Shown here: positions 24,538-32,720 of the stretch, one piece after another
How positions within the stretch are numbered: the first letter of the stretch is position 1
Layout of the letters: every line of letters starts with the position of its first letter
NCBI RefSeq assembly: GCF_903819165.1
Contig: NZ_CAIJCS010000014.1
Coordinates: 310,001 to 374,000, forward strand
DNA length: 64,000 nt
Origin: Aedoeadaptatus nemausensis
GTDB taxonomy: Bacteria; Bacillota; Clostridia; Tissierellales; Peptoniphilaceae
Direction of reading: 5' to 3'
Notes under the pieces: model-generated
The model's input: only the letters and a program-made list of their open reading frames with translations
What the model was told of the DNA's origin: nothing
The model's database searches: none
Translations under genes and position numbers: made by a program

Positions 24538-25778
24538 ACTAACTTCCTCCTTACATAGCTCCGTAGATCCGAAGGATAAATAATGTCGTCGACGATGCCC
24601 CTTTCCTTTGCTGCAAAAGAAGAAATGGACGCATCTCCAATATTCGTTCTCCTTACCTTTAAGATTTCAGATTCTAAAGAAGGCGCCATCACGCCGATCA
24701 GAGACTCGGGAAAGGCAGCATAAGCCTTGCCTCCCATAGCGGGAGAACCCATTGCCATATAGGATCCGCCAAGTACCTTCCCCACGGCCACCGTTATTTT
24801 CGGGACGCAATGGTTCATGTATGCTCTTAACAATTCGCCTCCGGAAAGGAGAACACCCTCCCGCTCCGATTCAGTACCCGGCAAAAATCCCGGCGTATCC
24901 ACGAGGCTCACGACGGGAATATGAAATCTTTCACACAAAGTATAGAACGACGCCATTTTCTTAGCGCTTTCGAAATCAATGACGCCTCCGGCAAACTCCG
25001 GATTATTGGCGACAATGGCTACTCGATGCCCGGCCACATAAGCAAAAGACGTTATAACATTAGGCGCCCACAATTTCCAGAGCTCGATGGAGGAATTCCC
25101 GTCGATAAAGCTATCGATAATCTCCGCCATGGAGAAGGGTCTTTTATCCGGCGGATTTTTTATAGGAGCTTCAGAGAATCGTCGGTCTCTCTTGAGATAA
25201 GTCAAAAGTTCTTTTGCCGCTTCCCCCATTTCACTTTCCGAATTCGCCAAAATATGGCATCCGCCTAAGGTGGCAAAATGTACACTGTCCCCTAATTCTT
25301 TTAAACTCGCTTTTTCAAAAATAGACGCTTCTACAATTCTAGGCCCCGTCAAGCAAAAATAAGACGCGTCCTTCACCGCCAGAGTAAGGTCCGCTAAAGA
25401 GGATAGATAGGCACTTGCCCCGATGCACGTTCCGTAAGATAGGTACAAATGAGGAACGGTCAGATCCTTACACGCCCTAAAGACTTTTGCGGCTGCCAAC
25501 AATGATCCTTTTCCGTCTAATAGATCAGCTCCCGCTGACGCCACGAGGCCTATAAGGGGAACTTCCGCTTTCCGGGCAATTTGAAAGCCTTTAAGAAGGG
25601 CTTTCCCTTCAAAGATTCCAAGAGCGCCTCCATGTCGACTTTCATCAAAGCCGTAGAGGACGACGGGGATGCCTCGAATTCTCGCCGCCGCCAAACTTAC
25701 AGCCGAAGGAGCGCAGGGAATCATTTCCAAACTGTGTTTATCGGCCAAATCTGCCATACGTTTTATAACACGATTCAT
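24534..25778 (-). CDS. Divergent acyl-CoA carboxyltransferase subunit
   Basis: Member of the propionyl/methylmalonyl-CoA carboxyltransferase (MmdA/PccB) superfamily. The C-terminal half is well conserved (NNPEFAGGVIDFESAKK, VSLVDTPGFLPGTESE, GKVLGGSYMAMGSPAMGG). The N-terminal half is eroded: the usual ~90-residue start and the SGGARIQEG and GPCAGGA motifs appear only as SAGADLLDG and GTCIGAS. 414 residues versus ~510 normal. Together with the overlapping biotin protein it could be part of a decarboxylase or transcarboxylase whose other subunits are elsewhere. Substrate not predictable. Confidence 0.8.
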   Translation of the reverse strand: MNRVIKRMADLADKHSLEMIPCAPSAVSLAAARIRGIPVVLYGFDESRHGGALGIFEGKALLKGFQIARKAEVPLIGLVASAGADLLDGKGSLLAAAKVFRACKDLTVPHLYLSYGTCIGASAYLSSLADLTLAVKDASYFCLTGPRIVEASIFEKASLKELGDSVHFATLGGCHILANSESEMGEAAKELLTYLKRDRRFSEAPIKNPPDKRPFSMAEIIDSFIDGNSSIELWKLWAPNVITSFAYVAGHRVAIVANNPEFAGGVIDFESAKKMASFYTLCERFHIPVVSLVDTPGFLPGTESEREGVLLSGGELLRAYMNHCVPKITVAVGKVLGGSYMAMGSPAMGGKAYAAFPESLIGVMAPSLESEILKVRRTNIGDASISSFAAKERGIVDDIIYPSDLRSYVRRKLV

Positions 25779-25823
25779 ACTATCACCTATTGGAGCTATA
25801 CCCTTTCACGTAAATTCAGATAC

Positions 25824-25848
25824 AAAAAAACCGCACCTTTCGGCGCGG
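25824..25848 (-). terminator. Terminator of tRNA-Leu(CAG)
   Basis: Stem CCGCACC/GGCGCGG (one mismatch) with a TTTC loop, then seven T on the minus strand, 8 nt after the tRNA CCA end. Confidence 0.85.
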
Positions 25849-25855
25849 CTCATTT

Positions 25856-25942
25856 TGGTGCGGGAAAAGGGACTTGAACCCCCACGTGACGAATCACACA
25901 AGATCCTGAATCTTGCCTGTCTGCCAATTCCAGCATTCCCGC
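25856..25942 (-). tRNA. tRNA-Leu, anticodon CAG
   Basis: 87-nt class II tRNA with acceptor GCGGGAA/TTCCCGC, D-arm GGAATTGGCAGAC, anticodon stem CAAGA/TCTTG around loop TTCAGGA (anticodon CAG), long variable arm, T-loop GGTTCAAGTCC and an encoded CCA. Single gene with its own promoter and terminator. Confidence 0.96.
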
Positions 25943-25958
25943 AAATCAGTACCCAATA

Positions 25959-25987
25959 ATTATAGCACAGAGAATTTTTCATGTAAA
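25959..25987 (-). promoter_or_regulatory. Promoter of tRNA-Leu(CAG)
   Basis: Minus strand TTTACA (25982-25987), 17-nt spacer, perfect TATAAT (25959-25964), 16 nt before the tRNA 5' end. Confidence 0.9.
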
Positions 25988-26008
25988 TATGATGAGTGAA
26001 GGGGATTT

Positions 26009-26033
26009 AAAAAAACGCGGAATTTTTTCCGCG
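26009..26033 (-). terminator. Terminator of the ADP-ribosylglycohydrolase gene
   Basis: 7-bp GC-rich stem CGCGGAA/TTCCGCG, TTTT loop, followed by a T7 run on the minus strand. Confidence 0.88.
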
Positions 26034-26039
26034 CTTCTT

Positions 26040-26819
26040 TTATTTGTTCAAAATCAAATCGATACAATCTTTGTTTTTTAATGTAGCGATCCACTCTTTC
26101 GGTATGGCATCGTAACTGTATAGAATTCCCGCCAAACCTCCTGTAACGGCAGCGGTGGTATCTGTATCGCCGCCGAGGTTTACTGCCGTTAAGACGGCCT
26201 CGCTATAAGAGCTTGTATTAAGCAAACACCAGATCGATGCCTCCAGAGTATGACCTACGAAACCCGAGGATTCGATTTCTTCCATGGGCTTTTTTCGAAT
26301 CTCTTCTTTCTTGATTTCTTTTCCTTCGATCAAATGTCGCGCCAAGTGAACATATTCTACACAAGCATTCATGGAAAGTTCATGTCCATGGGTTATGGCA
26401 GATACTTTCATGATCTCTTCATCGGTCACATCAAAAAAAGCCAAGGGTAAAATTCGCATCAAGGATCCGTTCCCGTTTGAAAAATAATCTTTTAAGCCCT
26501 CTCCACTCTGAAGGGCCATACGGGTCGTCGTACCTACATCAAACGTTTCATCTTCTGCCGTGTACGCGTCCTCGTAAAGCCAGTTGCAAAACTTTTCTCT
26601 TATATCTTCGCAGTCCACACGGTCTTTTTCTTTTAGAGAATCTAGTGTCGCAAGGGTCATACTCGTATCGTCGGACCATGTTCCCGGCGCTTTATTCCAT
26701 GTACCGTAACCTGTCATGGTCTCACATGTAAAACTTCCGCGTTCTTTAAATTCGTAGGGAACGCCCAGAGCATCTCCTACGGCAAGACCGTAAATCGCAG
26801 ATTTTAACACATTCTCCAC
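26040..26819 (-). CDS. ADP-ribosylglycohydrolase (DraG/ARH) family protein
   Basis: Predicted magnesium-dependent hydrolase that removes ADP-ribose from proteins or small molecules. The family motifs are intact: GLAVGDALGVPYEF (11-24), GTWSDDTSMTLA (metal ligands), NGNGSLMRILPLA and VNLGGDTDTTAAVTGGLAG. 259 residues, slightly shorter than many homologues (~300). It stands alone between two tRNA-Leu genes; no ADP-ribosyltransferase is seen nearby, so its target is unknown. A -10-like TATAAT lies ~30 nt upstream (26839-26844) without an obvious -35. Confidence 0.92.
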   Translation of the reverse strand: MENVLKSAIYGLAVGDALGVPYEFKERGSFTCETMTGYGTWNKAPGTWSDDTSMTLATLDSLKEKDRVDCEDIREKFCNWLYEDAYTAEDETFDVGTTTRMALQSGEGLKDYFSNGNGSLMRILPLAFFDVTDEEIMKVSAITHGHELSMNACVEYVHLARHLIEGKEIKKEEIRKKPMEEIESSGFVGHTLEASIWCLLNTSSYSEAVLTAVNLGGDTDTTAAVTGGLAGILYSYDAIPKEWIATLKNKDCIDLILNK

Positions 26820-26883
26820 CTCTCTTCCATAATAGTATTATAGCTTGTCCATATGAAGTAGAGTATGAAAGTTTTTATATAGC

Positions 26884-26910
26884 AAAAACCCGCACCTTTC
26901 GGTGCGGGTT
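26884..26910 (-). terminator. Terminator of tRNA-Leu(GAG)
   Basis: 10-bp stem AACCCGCACC/GGTGCGGGTT with TTTC loop and a TTT tail on the minus strand. The stem sequence closely resembles that of the other tRNA-Leu terminator. Confidence 0.88.
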
Positions 26911-26914
26911 AATT

Positions 26915-27001
26915 TGGTGCGGAGAAAGGGACTTGAACCCTCACGTGATGACTCACACATGCCCCTCAAACATGCCTGTCTGCCGATTCCAGCATCTCCG
27001 C
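26915..27001 (-). tRNA. tRNA-Leu, anticodon GAG
   Basis: 87-nt class II tRNA: acceptor GCGGAGA/TCTCCGC, anticodon stem CATGT/GCATG, loop TTGAGGG (anticodon GAG), long variable arm, T-loop GGTTCAAGTCC, encoded CCA. Body is nearly the same as the CAG isoacceptor 1 kb away, pointing to duplication. Confidence 0.95.
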
Positions 27002-27014
27002 TCAACAATTATTA

Positions 27015-27043
27015 ATATTAACATAAATCGAAAGGTTTGTAAA
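27015..27043 (-). promoter_or_regulatory. Promoter of tRNA-Leu(GAG)
   Basis: Minus strand TTTACA (27038-27043), 17-nt spacer, TAATAT (27015-27020), 13 nt before the tRNA. Confidence 0.75.
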
Positions 27044-27122
27044 ATGTTTTTTAATTCTATTTTTTAAACCTCTTCGCTTTTTGAGATGAGTTTTATTATA
27101 CATGATTTTCATAAAATGTAAA

Positions 27123-27146
27123 AGAGGAATCTCTACAGATTCCTCT
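27123..27146 (-). terminator. Terminator of the polA-coaE-SBP operon
   Basis: 10-bp perfect stem AGAGGAATCT/AGATTCCTCT, 4-nt loop, then TTTTACATTTT on the minus strand, 1 nt after the stop codon. Confidence 0.88.
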
Positions 27147-27147
27147 C

Positions 27148-28833
27148 TTATTTTTTCTCTGTATTTTTATCATTCGCCGTCTTTAAAACGGATATATCGT
27201 TGATTCCGTTGTAAATGAAATAAGCATTGGGTCGCATCATCCCTTTTACATTGGATCCGCTTACGAGAACATTCTGTTTAAAGACGATGGGCACATAGGG
27301 CGCATCTTTGCGAAAGGTTTTATAAATCTTATCGATAATGACTTTCCGCTTTTCGGGATCTTGTTCTCTCCCGAGTTTTTTTAAGAGCTCATTCATTTCT
27401 TCATTGCCATAACGGCTGATGTTCATACTGCCGGAAGACCCTAATACGGCGTTCAGATCGGCTACGGCGGAAAAATCCATGCCTAAGACGGCCATTTGAT
27501 AGCTTCCGCTTCTAAGCATAGAGGCGAAATCGGTGGCTTGCGTCTTCTGCTCCTCTTCTTCTCCCTCTTCCATATTGTTTTCCGCACCCGGGCTTTGTAA
27601 ACGGACCTTTAAGCCCACTTTCTTTAAATCTTCGGCAATCATTTGAGCCTCGGTTTGCATTCGGTGGTTTAGAGGATTGGCGAGAATTCGAAGCTCCATG
27701 GGGCCGCCCTCTTTGTTTTCCCTATATCCGTCGCCGTCTACATCGCGATATCCCGCCTTTTCCAAAATGCTTACGGCGGTATCGACACTCAAATAGGATT
27801 CCTCTCGCGTAAACAGACCGCTTGAAAGTTTCGGATTGACGAAAAAAGTGGCCATGGTTCCCTGTGAAAGATACAAGCTGTCAATGATGCGCTCTTTGTT
27901 GACGCTGAAATCGATGGCGCGGCGAAGATCCACATCTTGCAAAAGGGGGTCCGCCGTGTTCATAGCCAGCACCTCGAGGTTTTGCGTTTCGAAGGATTCC
28001 ACCGTACTCTTTTTATCGCTCCGGTAACGATCCCAGGTGTAGTCGTCGATGGCGCAAAGATCCACCTGCCCGGCATCGTAGGCCTGTTGAATGGCTTTAT
28101 CGTCCGAAAAGATAATCCCGACGATTTCATCAATATAGGGCAGACTCCCGTAATAGTTTTGATTCTTTTCAAGATAAAGTCGCTTATTTTTGTCCCATTT
28201 CTTAAGGGTAAAAGGACCGGATGCCACGACCAGAAAATCATCTTTTTCAAGCATTCCCTCTTCCCCGTAAATATGAGCGGGTAATATGGGAAAAGAAAGG
28301 ATTTCCATATAATTTCCGTAACTTCTGTCGAATTCAAAATCGATGTTTCGGTCATCAAAGACGATGGCGCGAGCGGCGCCCTCAATATTGGATGTGCCCA
28401 TAATTCGCCGCATGGCATCTTTATATATTGTGCCGTCCGGACAGGCTTTTACCGCCTCGAAAGTCTTGGCAATGTCCGTGGTAGTAAGGGGCGTGCCGTC
28501 TTCCCAATAAATATCCTTTTTAATGGTCAGGCTGACGCGCTTTCCGCCGTCGGATGTTTCCACGTGTTCCACCAAAGAGGGTACCATTCGTCCGCTACCT
28601 TCGTAGGTAAAGAGGCGATCGTAAAGTAAATTACTTAATTGATAGTATGAATTATTGTTCGTAAGCAGCGGATTTAAGGTATCGAAGTTCGTAAGAGGCA
28701 CGGTGAGCGTTCCCCCGTCCGCTTCCTTCGGTCCTCCTTTTTCCTCGATCACTTTGCCGGAACCGGGCAGGATTCCGCAAGATGTAAGGAGTAGAGTCGC
28801 CAGTAGGAGGACGAGAAATTTAGATTTCTTCAC
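27148..28833 (-). CDS. Peptide ABC transporter substrate-binding lipoprotein (OppA/DppA family)
   Basis: Extracellular solute-binding protein family 5. Lipoprotein signal with lipobox LLLTSCG (Cys19), then the SBP_bac_5 fold with LYDRLFTYEG, KDIYWEDGTPLTTTDIAKTFEAV and DLRRAIDFSVNKERI. 561 residues. Translation starts with GTG at 28833 behind GGAG. No permease or ATPase genes are adjacent; it overlaps coaE by 14 nt, so it is expressed with polA and coaE and would need transporter subunits encoded elsewhere. Ligand (peptide or nickel) not predictable. Confidence 0.9.
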   Translation of the reverse strand: MKKSKFLVLLLATLLLTSCGILPGSGKVIEEKGGPKEADGGTLTVPLTNFDTLNPLLTNNNSYYQLSNLLYDRLFTYEGSGRMVPSLVEHVETSDGGKRVSLTIKKDIYWEDGTPLTTTDIAKTFEAVKACPDGTIYKDAMRRIMGTSNIEGAARAIVFDDRNIDFEFDRSYGNYMEILSFPILPAHIYGEEGMLEKDDFLVVASGPFTLKKWDKNKRLYLEKNQNYYGSLPYIDEIVGIIFSDDKAIQQAYDAGQVDLCAIDDYTWDRYRSDKKSTVESFETQNLEVLAMNTADPLLQDVDLRRAIDFSVNKERIIDSLYLSQGTMATFFVNPKLSSGLFTREESYLSVDTAVSILEKAGYRDVDGDGYRENKEGGPMELRILANPLNHRMQTEAQMIAEDLKKVGLKVRLQSPGAENNMEEGEEEEQKTQATDFASMLRSGSYQMAVLGMDFSAVADLNAVLGSSGSMNISRYGNEEMNELLKKLGREQDPEKRKVIIDKIYKTFRKDAPYVPIVFKQNVLVSGSNVKGMMRPNAYFIYNGINDISVLKTANDKNTEKK

Positions 28834-29431
28834 CGCGCATCTCCTCGAGGGCCTCGTCCACTTGGCTGTAAAGGGACATTAAATCGCCTGAGTTTTCGAA
28901 AATTTTATCGGCGAGGGCCCGCTTTTCTTCCGCAGGCATTTGGCTTGCAATCTTTTGCTTTGCGTATTCTTCGCTGATTTGATCCCTTGCCATTATACGC
29001 TCAATGCGTACAGCGTCGTCGGCATCGACGAGCCACACTTCGTCGAAGGTGAGGCCTTCCTCTTCCAAAGCCTTCCTATTTTCAAAGAGCAGGGGCACTT
29101 CGAAAAATATAGTTCCCTTACGGTCCTCGATTATCTTTAAAATATATTTAGAAATGGCCGGATGCATGATGCTGTTCAGCTTTTTGCGTTTTTCCTCGTC
29201 GTTGAAAATAATTTCTCCCAATTTTTCACGATTTAAGCTTCCGTCTGAAGCGAGGATTCCTTCCGGAAAGGCGGCGTCGATTTCTTTTAAGAGATCGCTT
29301 CCCGGTTCCACTAAAAAGCGTCCCACTTCGTCGGCGTCGATTACCATATAGTCCCAGCCCAGCAAATAGGCGGAAAGGGCGCTTTTTCCCGAACCGATGG
29401 TTCCCGTAATTGCAATTTTATTTAGACTCAT
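28820..29431 (-). CDS. coaE: Dephospho-CoA kinase
   Basis: Last step of coenzyme A synthesis: phosphorylates dephospho-CoA on the ribose 3'-OH. P-loop GTIGSGKS (10-17), YMVIDADEVGR and FFEVPLLFE are characteristic. 203 residues. It overlaps both polA (14 nt) and the following lipoprotein gene. polA-coaE linkage is common in Firmicutes. Confidence 0.96.
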   Translation of the reverse strand: MSLNKIAITGTIGSGKSALSAYLLGWDYMVIDADEVGRFLVEPGSDLLKEIDAAFPEGILASDGSLNREKLGEIIFNDEEKRKKLNSIMHPAISKYILKIIEDRKGTIFFEVPLLFENRKALEEEGLTFDEVWLVDADDAVRIERIMARDQISEEYAKQKIASQMPAEEKRALADKIFENSGDLMSLYSQVDEALEEMRGEEI

Positions 29432-32057
29432 ACCAATTTTCTCCTGTCTCTACATCTACTTTTACCGGTATGGAAAGTGGCAAAGCCGCTTCCATAGTTT
29501 CCACTAAAAGTTGTTTTACATATTCCGCTTCGTCCGCCGTCGCTTCCACGATGAGTTCGTCGTGAACTTGAAGTAATAGTCTGGACTTCAAATTCTTTTC
29601 TTTTAATTTAGCGTAAACCGACACCATGGCTTTTTTTATCATATCCGCCGCCGTCCCTTGGATCGGCATATTGAGTGCGATACGCTCGCCAAAAGAACGC
29701 ACGCTGAAATTCTTCGCGGCAAGCTCGGGAATATAGCGTCTGCGATGGAATAGAGTTTCCACATAGCCTTGTTCTTTTCCCGTCTCCACGATTTCTTCCA
29801 TAAACCGGTGCACGCCGCTGAATTTATGAAGGTAATTATCGATATATTCTTTGGCTTCTTTTCTCGAAATATTTAAATCCTGAGAAAGACCGTAGTCGCT
29901 GATGCCGTACACGATGCCGAAGTTTACCGCCTTGGCCCGGGAACGCATGAGTTTCGTGACTTCATCCTTGTCCACGTGAAATACCTGAGAGGCGGTGGTG
30001 GTATGGATATCGGCGCCCTCATTAAATGCCGCCTGCATCACTTCGTCTTTCGAGACGTGGGCTAAAATCCTAAGCTCGATTTGGGAATAGTCGGCGTCGA
30101 TCAAGAGATGGTCATTTTTCGCCACAAAGGCTTTTCGAATGGAACGACCTACTTCCGTTTTAATGGGGATATTTTGCAGATTCGGCTCTGTCGAAGAAAT
30201 CCGCCCCGTAGCCGTTACAGTTTGCCGGAAAGTGGAATGAATCTTGCCGTCTTCCGTAATTTCGGCTTTTAATCCCTCTACATAAGTGGATTGAATCTTA
30301 CTGAGCTGACGGTAATCTAAAATTAAATCGATGATCTCGTGCTCACTGCTCAGCTTTTCCAAAACTTCCTGATTGGTGCTGTAGCCGGTCTTCGTCTTTT
30401 TAATGGGCGTAAGCTCTAAATCTTCGAATAGAACCTCCGAAAGTTGCTTCGGGGAATTAATATTAAACTCTCTTCCTGCCAGTTCGTAAATCTTTTTCTC
30501 CAAACCGTCGATTTCTTCGGTTAAATTCTCCCCAATATCTTCGAGAACGGATATATCGCAGGTCATGCCTTCAAACTCCATAGAGGCCAAAGTTTCCACC
30601 AAGGGCATTTCGATCGTGGAGAAAAGATTCCACATCTGCAGATCCTCGAGCTTTTTCTTTTGTTCCACCATAACTTTGGGAAGATAGGTGTGGATTTCGG
30701 AGAGGTATTTTACCATCTCCTCCTCCATCTCCAGAGGCGATTTTTTCTTTTTGCCCTTTCCTAAAAATTCCTCCGGCGGCACGACCGTATAGTTTTCATA
30801 CAGGCCGATTAAATGGGATGGCTCATAATTAGATTTTGCAGGATCCAAGAGATATTCGGCAATGGCACTGTCGAAATCCACCCCCGTAATCTCCATATCG
30901 TCCCGGAAGGCGAAGAGGAAAAGATCTTTTAAATCGATTCCGCAAATGTTCACCTTATCATCTTCCAGGAGCTCTTTCATCGCTTTAAAATCGTCATCCG
31001 TCGGCTCTTTTACAATATATCCTTTTTCCAGATCCGAAAGTAGAAGATAGAGAATCTTGCCGTCGCGATAGGGTTTTTCGTCGGTAACGATGTGGATCAT
31101 CACCTTGTCCTTCCCTTTGATCGCATCTAAAGACTCTTTCATAGTAACGACATTTAAGCTTTCGACGCCGGTTTCTTCCACTTCACCCTCTTCGCCGGGA
31201 AGGCGTTTCAAAAGCGTGAAAAACTCGTAGCGCGTGTAAAGTTCCCGAAGACTGTCTAAGTCATAAGGATTGCGCTTTAAATCTTCCAGTTCGAAGTCCA
31301 GGGGCATATCCGTAATAATTTCCCCGAGTTTTTTACTGAGAAATGCCTGTTGTTGGAATTCGATAAGATTTTCTTTTCGCTTCTTTCCACTTATTTCATC
31401 GATATGGTCGTAAACACCTTCCAAGGAATGGAAATCTTTTAAAAGCTTAATGCCCGTCTTCTCGCCGATGCCCGGTACGCCGGGAATATTATCGCTGCTG
31501 TCGCCCATAAGCCCCTTTAAGTCGATAAGTTGATCGGGTGTGAGCTCGTATTCCTTTTTAATGCGATCCACATCGTAAACCTCGAGATTGGTGATCCCCT
31601 TTTTCGTCATAAGAGCGAACACACTCTCGTCCACAAGCTGAAGATAATCTCTGTCTCCCGTTAATAAATAGACCTTGTGGCCTGCTTCTTTCCCGAGAGA
31701 CGCCACCGTGCCCGCCAAATCGTCGGCCTCATATTCCGGGGAATCCACGGTCTTGATCTTCATGCTCTTTAAAATTTCCATCAGATAGGGCCACTGCTGA
31801 TCCAGTTCCGTCGGTGTCTTTTGACGGGTACCCTTGTATTCGTCGTAAAGTTTATGTCGGAAGGTTCTGCCCTTTTGATCGAAACACACGAGCAAATAAT
31901 CCGGATCGATTTGCTCGATGGCATTTTCCATCATGGAAACAAAGCCGTACACCGCATTGGTATAAAGCCCCCGTTTCGTTTTTAATAGAGGGAGCGCGTA
32001 AAATGCGCGGAAAAACAAACTGCTCCCGTCGATAATTAACATAGTATTCTGGTTCAT
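29418..32057 (-). CDS. polA: DNA polymerase I
   Basis: Repair and Okazaki-fragment polymerase. N-terminal 5'-3' exonuclease (LIIDGSSLFFRAFYAL; PEYEADDLAGTVA; GDSSDNIPGVPGIG), a middle 3'-5' exonuclease-like domain in which the DxE metal ligands are not visible, so proofreading is probably lost as in Bacillus PolA, and the polymerase domain (DYSQIELRILAH, RSRAKAVNFGIVYG, LLQVHDELIVE). 879 residues, full length. First gene of a polA-coaE-SBP operon; a TATAAT lies ~20 nt upstream (32074-32079) with no clear -35. Confidence 0.97.
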   Translation of the reverse strand: MNQNTMLIIDGSSLFFRAFYALPLLKTKRGLYTNAVYGFVSMMENAIEQIDPDYLLVCFDQKGRTFRHKLYDEYKGTRQKTPTELDQQWPYLMEILKSMKIKTVDSPEYEADDLAGTVASLGKEAGHKVYLLTGDRDYLQLVDESVFALMTKKGITNLEVYDVDRIKKEYELTPDQLIDLKGLMGDSSDNIPGVPGIGEKTGIKLLKDFHSLEGVYDHIDEISGKKRKENLIEFQQQAFLSKKLGEIITDMPLDFELEDLKRNPYDLDSLRELYTRYEFFTLLKRLPGEEGEVEETGVESLNVVTMKESLDAIKGKDKVMIHIVTDEKPYRDGKILYLLLSDLEKGYIVKEPTDDDFKAMKELLEDDKVNICGIDLKDLFLFAFRDDMEITGVDFDSAIAEYLLDPAKSNYEPSHLIGLYENYTVVPPEEFLGKGKKKKSPLEMEEEMVKYLSEIHTYLPKVMVEQKKKLEDLQMWNLFSTIEMPLVETLASMEFEGMTCDISVLEDIGENLTEEIDGLEKKIYELAGREFNINSPKQLSEVLFEDLELTPIKKTKTGYSTNQEVLEKLSSEHEIIDLILDYRQLSKIQSTYVEGLKAEITEDGKIHSTFRQTVTATGRISSTEPNLQNIPIKTEVGRSIRKAFVAKNDHLLIDADYSQIELRILAHVSKDEVMQAAFNEGADIHTTTASQVFHVDKDEVTKLMRSRAKAVNFGIVYGISDYGLSQDLNISRKEAKEYIDNYLHKFSGVHRFMEEIVETGKEQGYVETLFHRRRYIPELAAKNFSVRSFGERIALNMPIQGTAADMIKKAMVSVYAKLKEKNLKSRLLLQVHDELIVEATADEAEYVKQLLVETMEAALPLSIPVKVDVETGENWYESK

Positions 32058-32142
32058 AGATCCTCCTCTACATTATTATACACAAGACTATGTAAAAGCT
32101 TAAAACAATCGGTGCGGGATTTAATATAACCGCCAAACCCCT

Positions 32143-32171
32143 TTGGATCTACTTCCGCCTTCTGATACAAT
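32143..32171 (+). promoter_or_regulatory. Promoter of the 155-residue unknown gene
   Basis: TTGGAT (32143-32148), 17-nt spacer ending in TGA (extended -10), TACAAT (32166-32171), 19 nt before the ATG at 32191. Divergent from polA. Confidence 0.75.
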
Positions 32172-32190
32172 TTTTTAAAAGAGGTGCTCT

Positions 32191-32658
32191 ATGGATTTTA
32201 AAGATATTTTATTATTAAGTTTACTGGAGGAGACCAGTCACCCGAAAAATGATCCCGTTGCTCCCACCGATATAAAGAATCTTTTCCGCTCTCACGTTGT
32301 CGCAAAGGAAAATGAAAAAACTCCTTCCCTCTACCCCGCCCGCTACGCCTATCCCGTCATAAAAAAGAGCTTAACGCCTATTGCCGACATCACCGTCGAC
32401 GAAGAACACGCGATCGTGCTTATGGAGCTTAAAGACGGACTAGCCATGGCTGCCGGCGTCCTTGAACTGGGCTACCGACAGGAGGAAGTAATGAAGGGGT
32501 GGCGTGGCGCTCGGAGCAGTATATTGGACCTGTCGAAAAGCCTTGCGAAACACTTTACCCCTCCCGTCGCCCTCGTCATCACCTCAGTCGCCCATCCGGC
32601 AGAGCTTCTCTTTATGGTGCGAGACGGAGAAATTTTATTTGACGTAATAGGAGAATAA
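32191..32658 (+). CDS. Hypothetical protein
   Basis: 155 residues, not recognised. No signal peptide or membrane helix. The middle reads DITVDEEHAIVLMELKDGLAMAAGVLELGYRQ and the end LVITSVAHPAELLFMVRDGEILFDVIGE, suggesting an alternating beta/alpha fold. A real gene is supported by its own promoter, an AGAGGTG ribosome-binding site, a terminator after it, and codon use like its neighbours. It is transcribed divergently from polA. Function unknown. Confidence 0.75.
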   Translation: MDFKDILLLSLLEETSHPKNDPVAPTDIKNLFRSHVVAKENEKTPSLYPARYAYPVIKKSLTPIADITVDEEHAIVLMELKDGLAMAAGVLELGYRQEEVMKGWRGARSSILDLSKSLAKHFTPPVALVITSVAHPAELLFMVRDGEILFDVIGE

Positions 32659-32677
32659 TCACTTATGTAAACAGCAA

Positions 32678-32706
32678 AAAGCAGAGAGCGTTAAACTCTC
32701 TGCTTT
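32678..32706. terminator. Bidirectional terminator
   Basis: 11-bp perfect stem (32678-32688 with 32696-32706), 7-nt loop, A run on the left and T run on the right, between two converging genes. Confidence 0.9.
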
Positions 32707-32720
32707 CATTCATTCCGATA

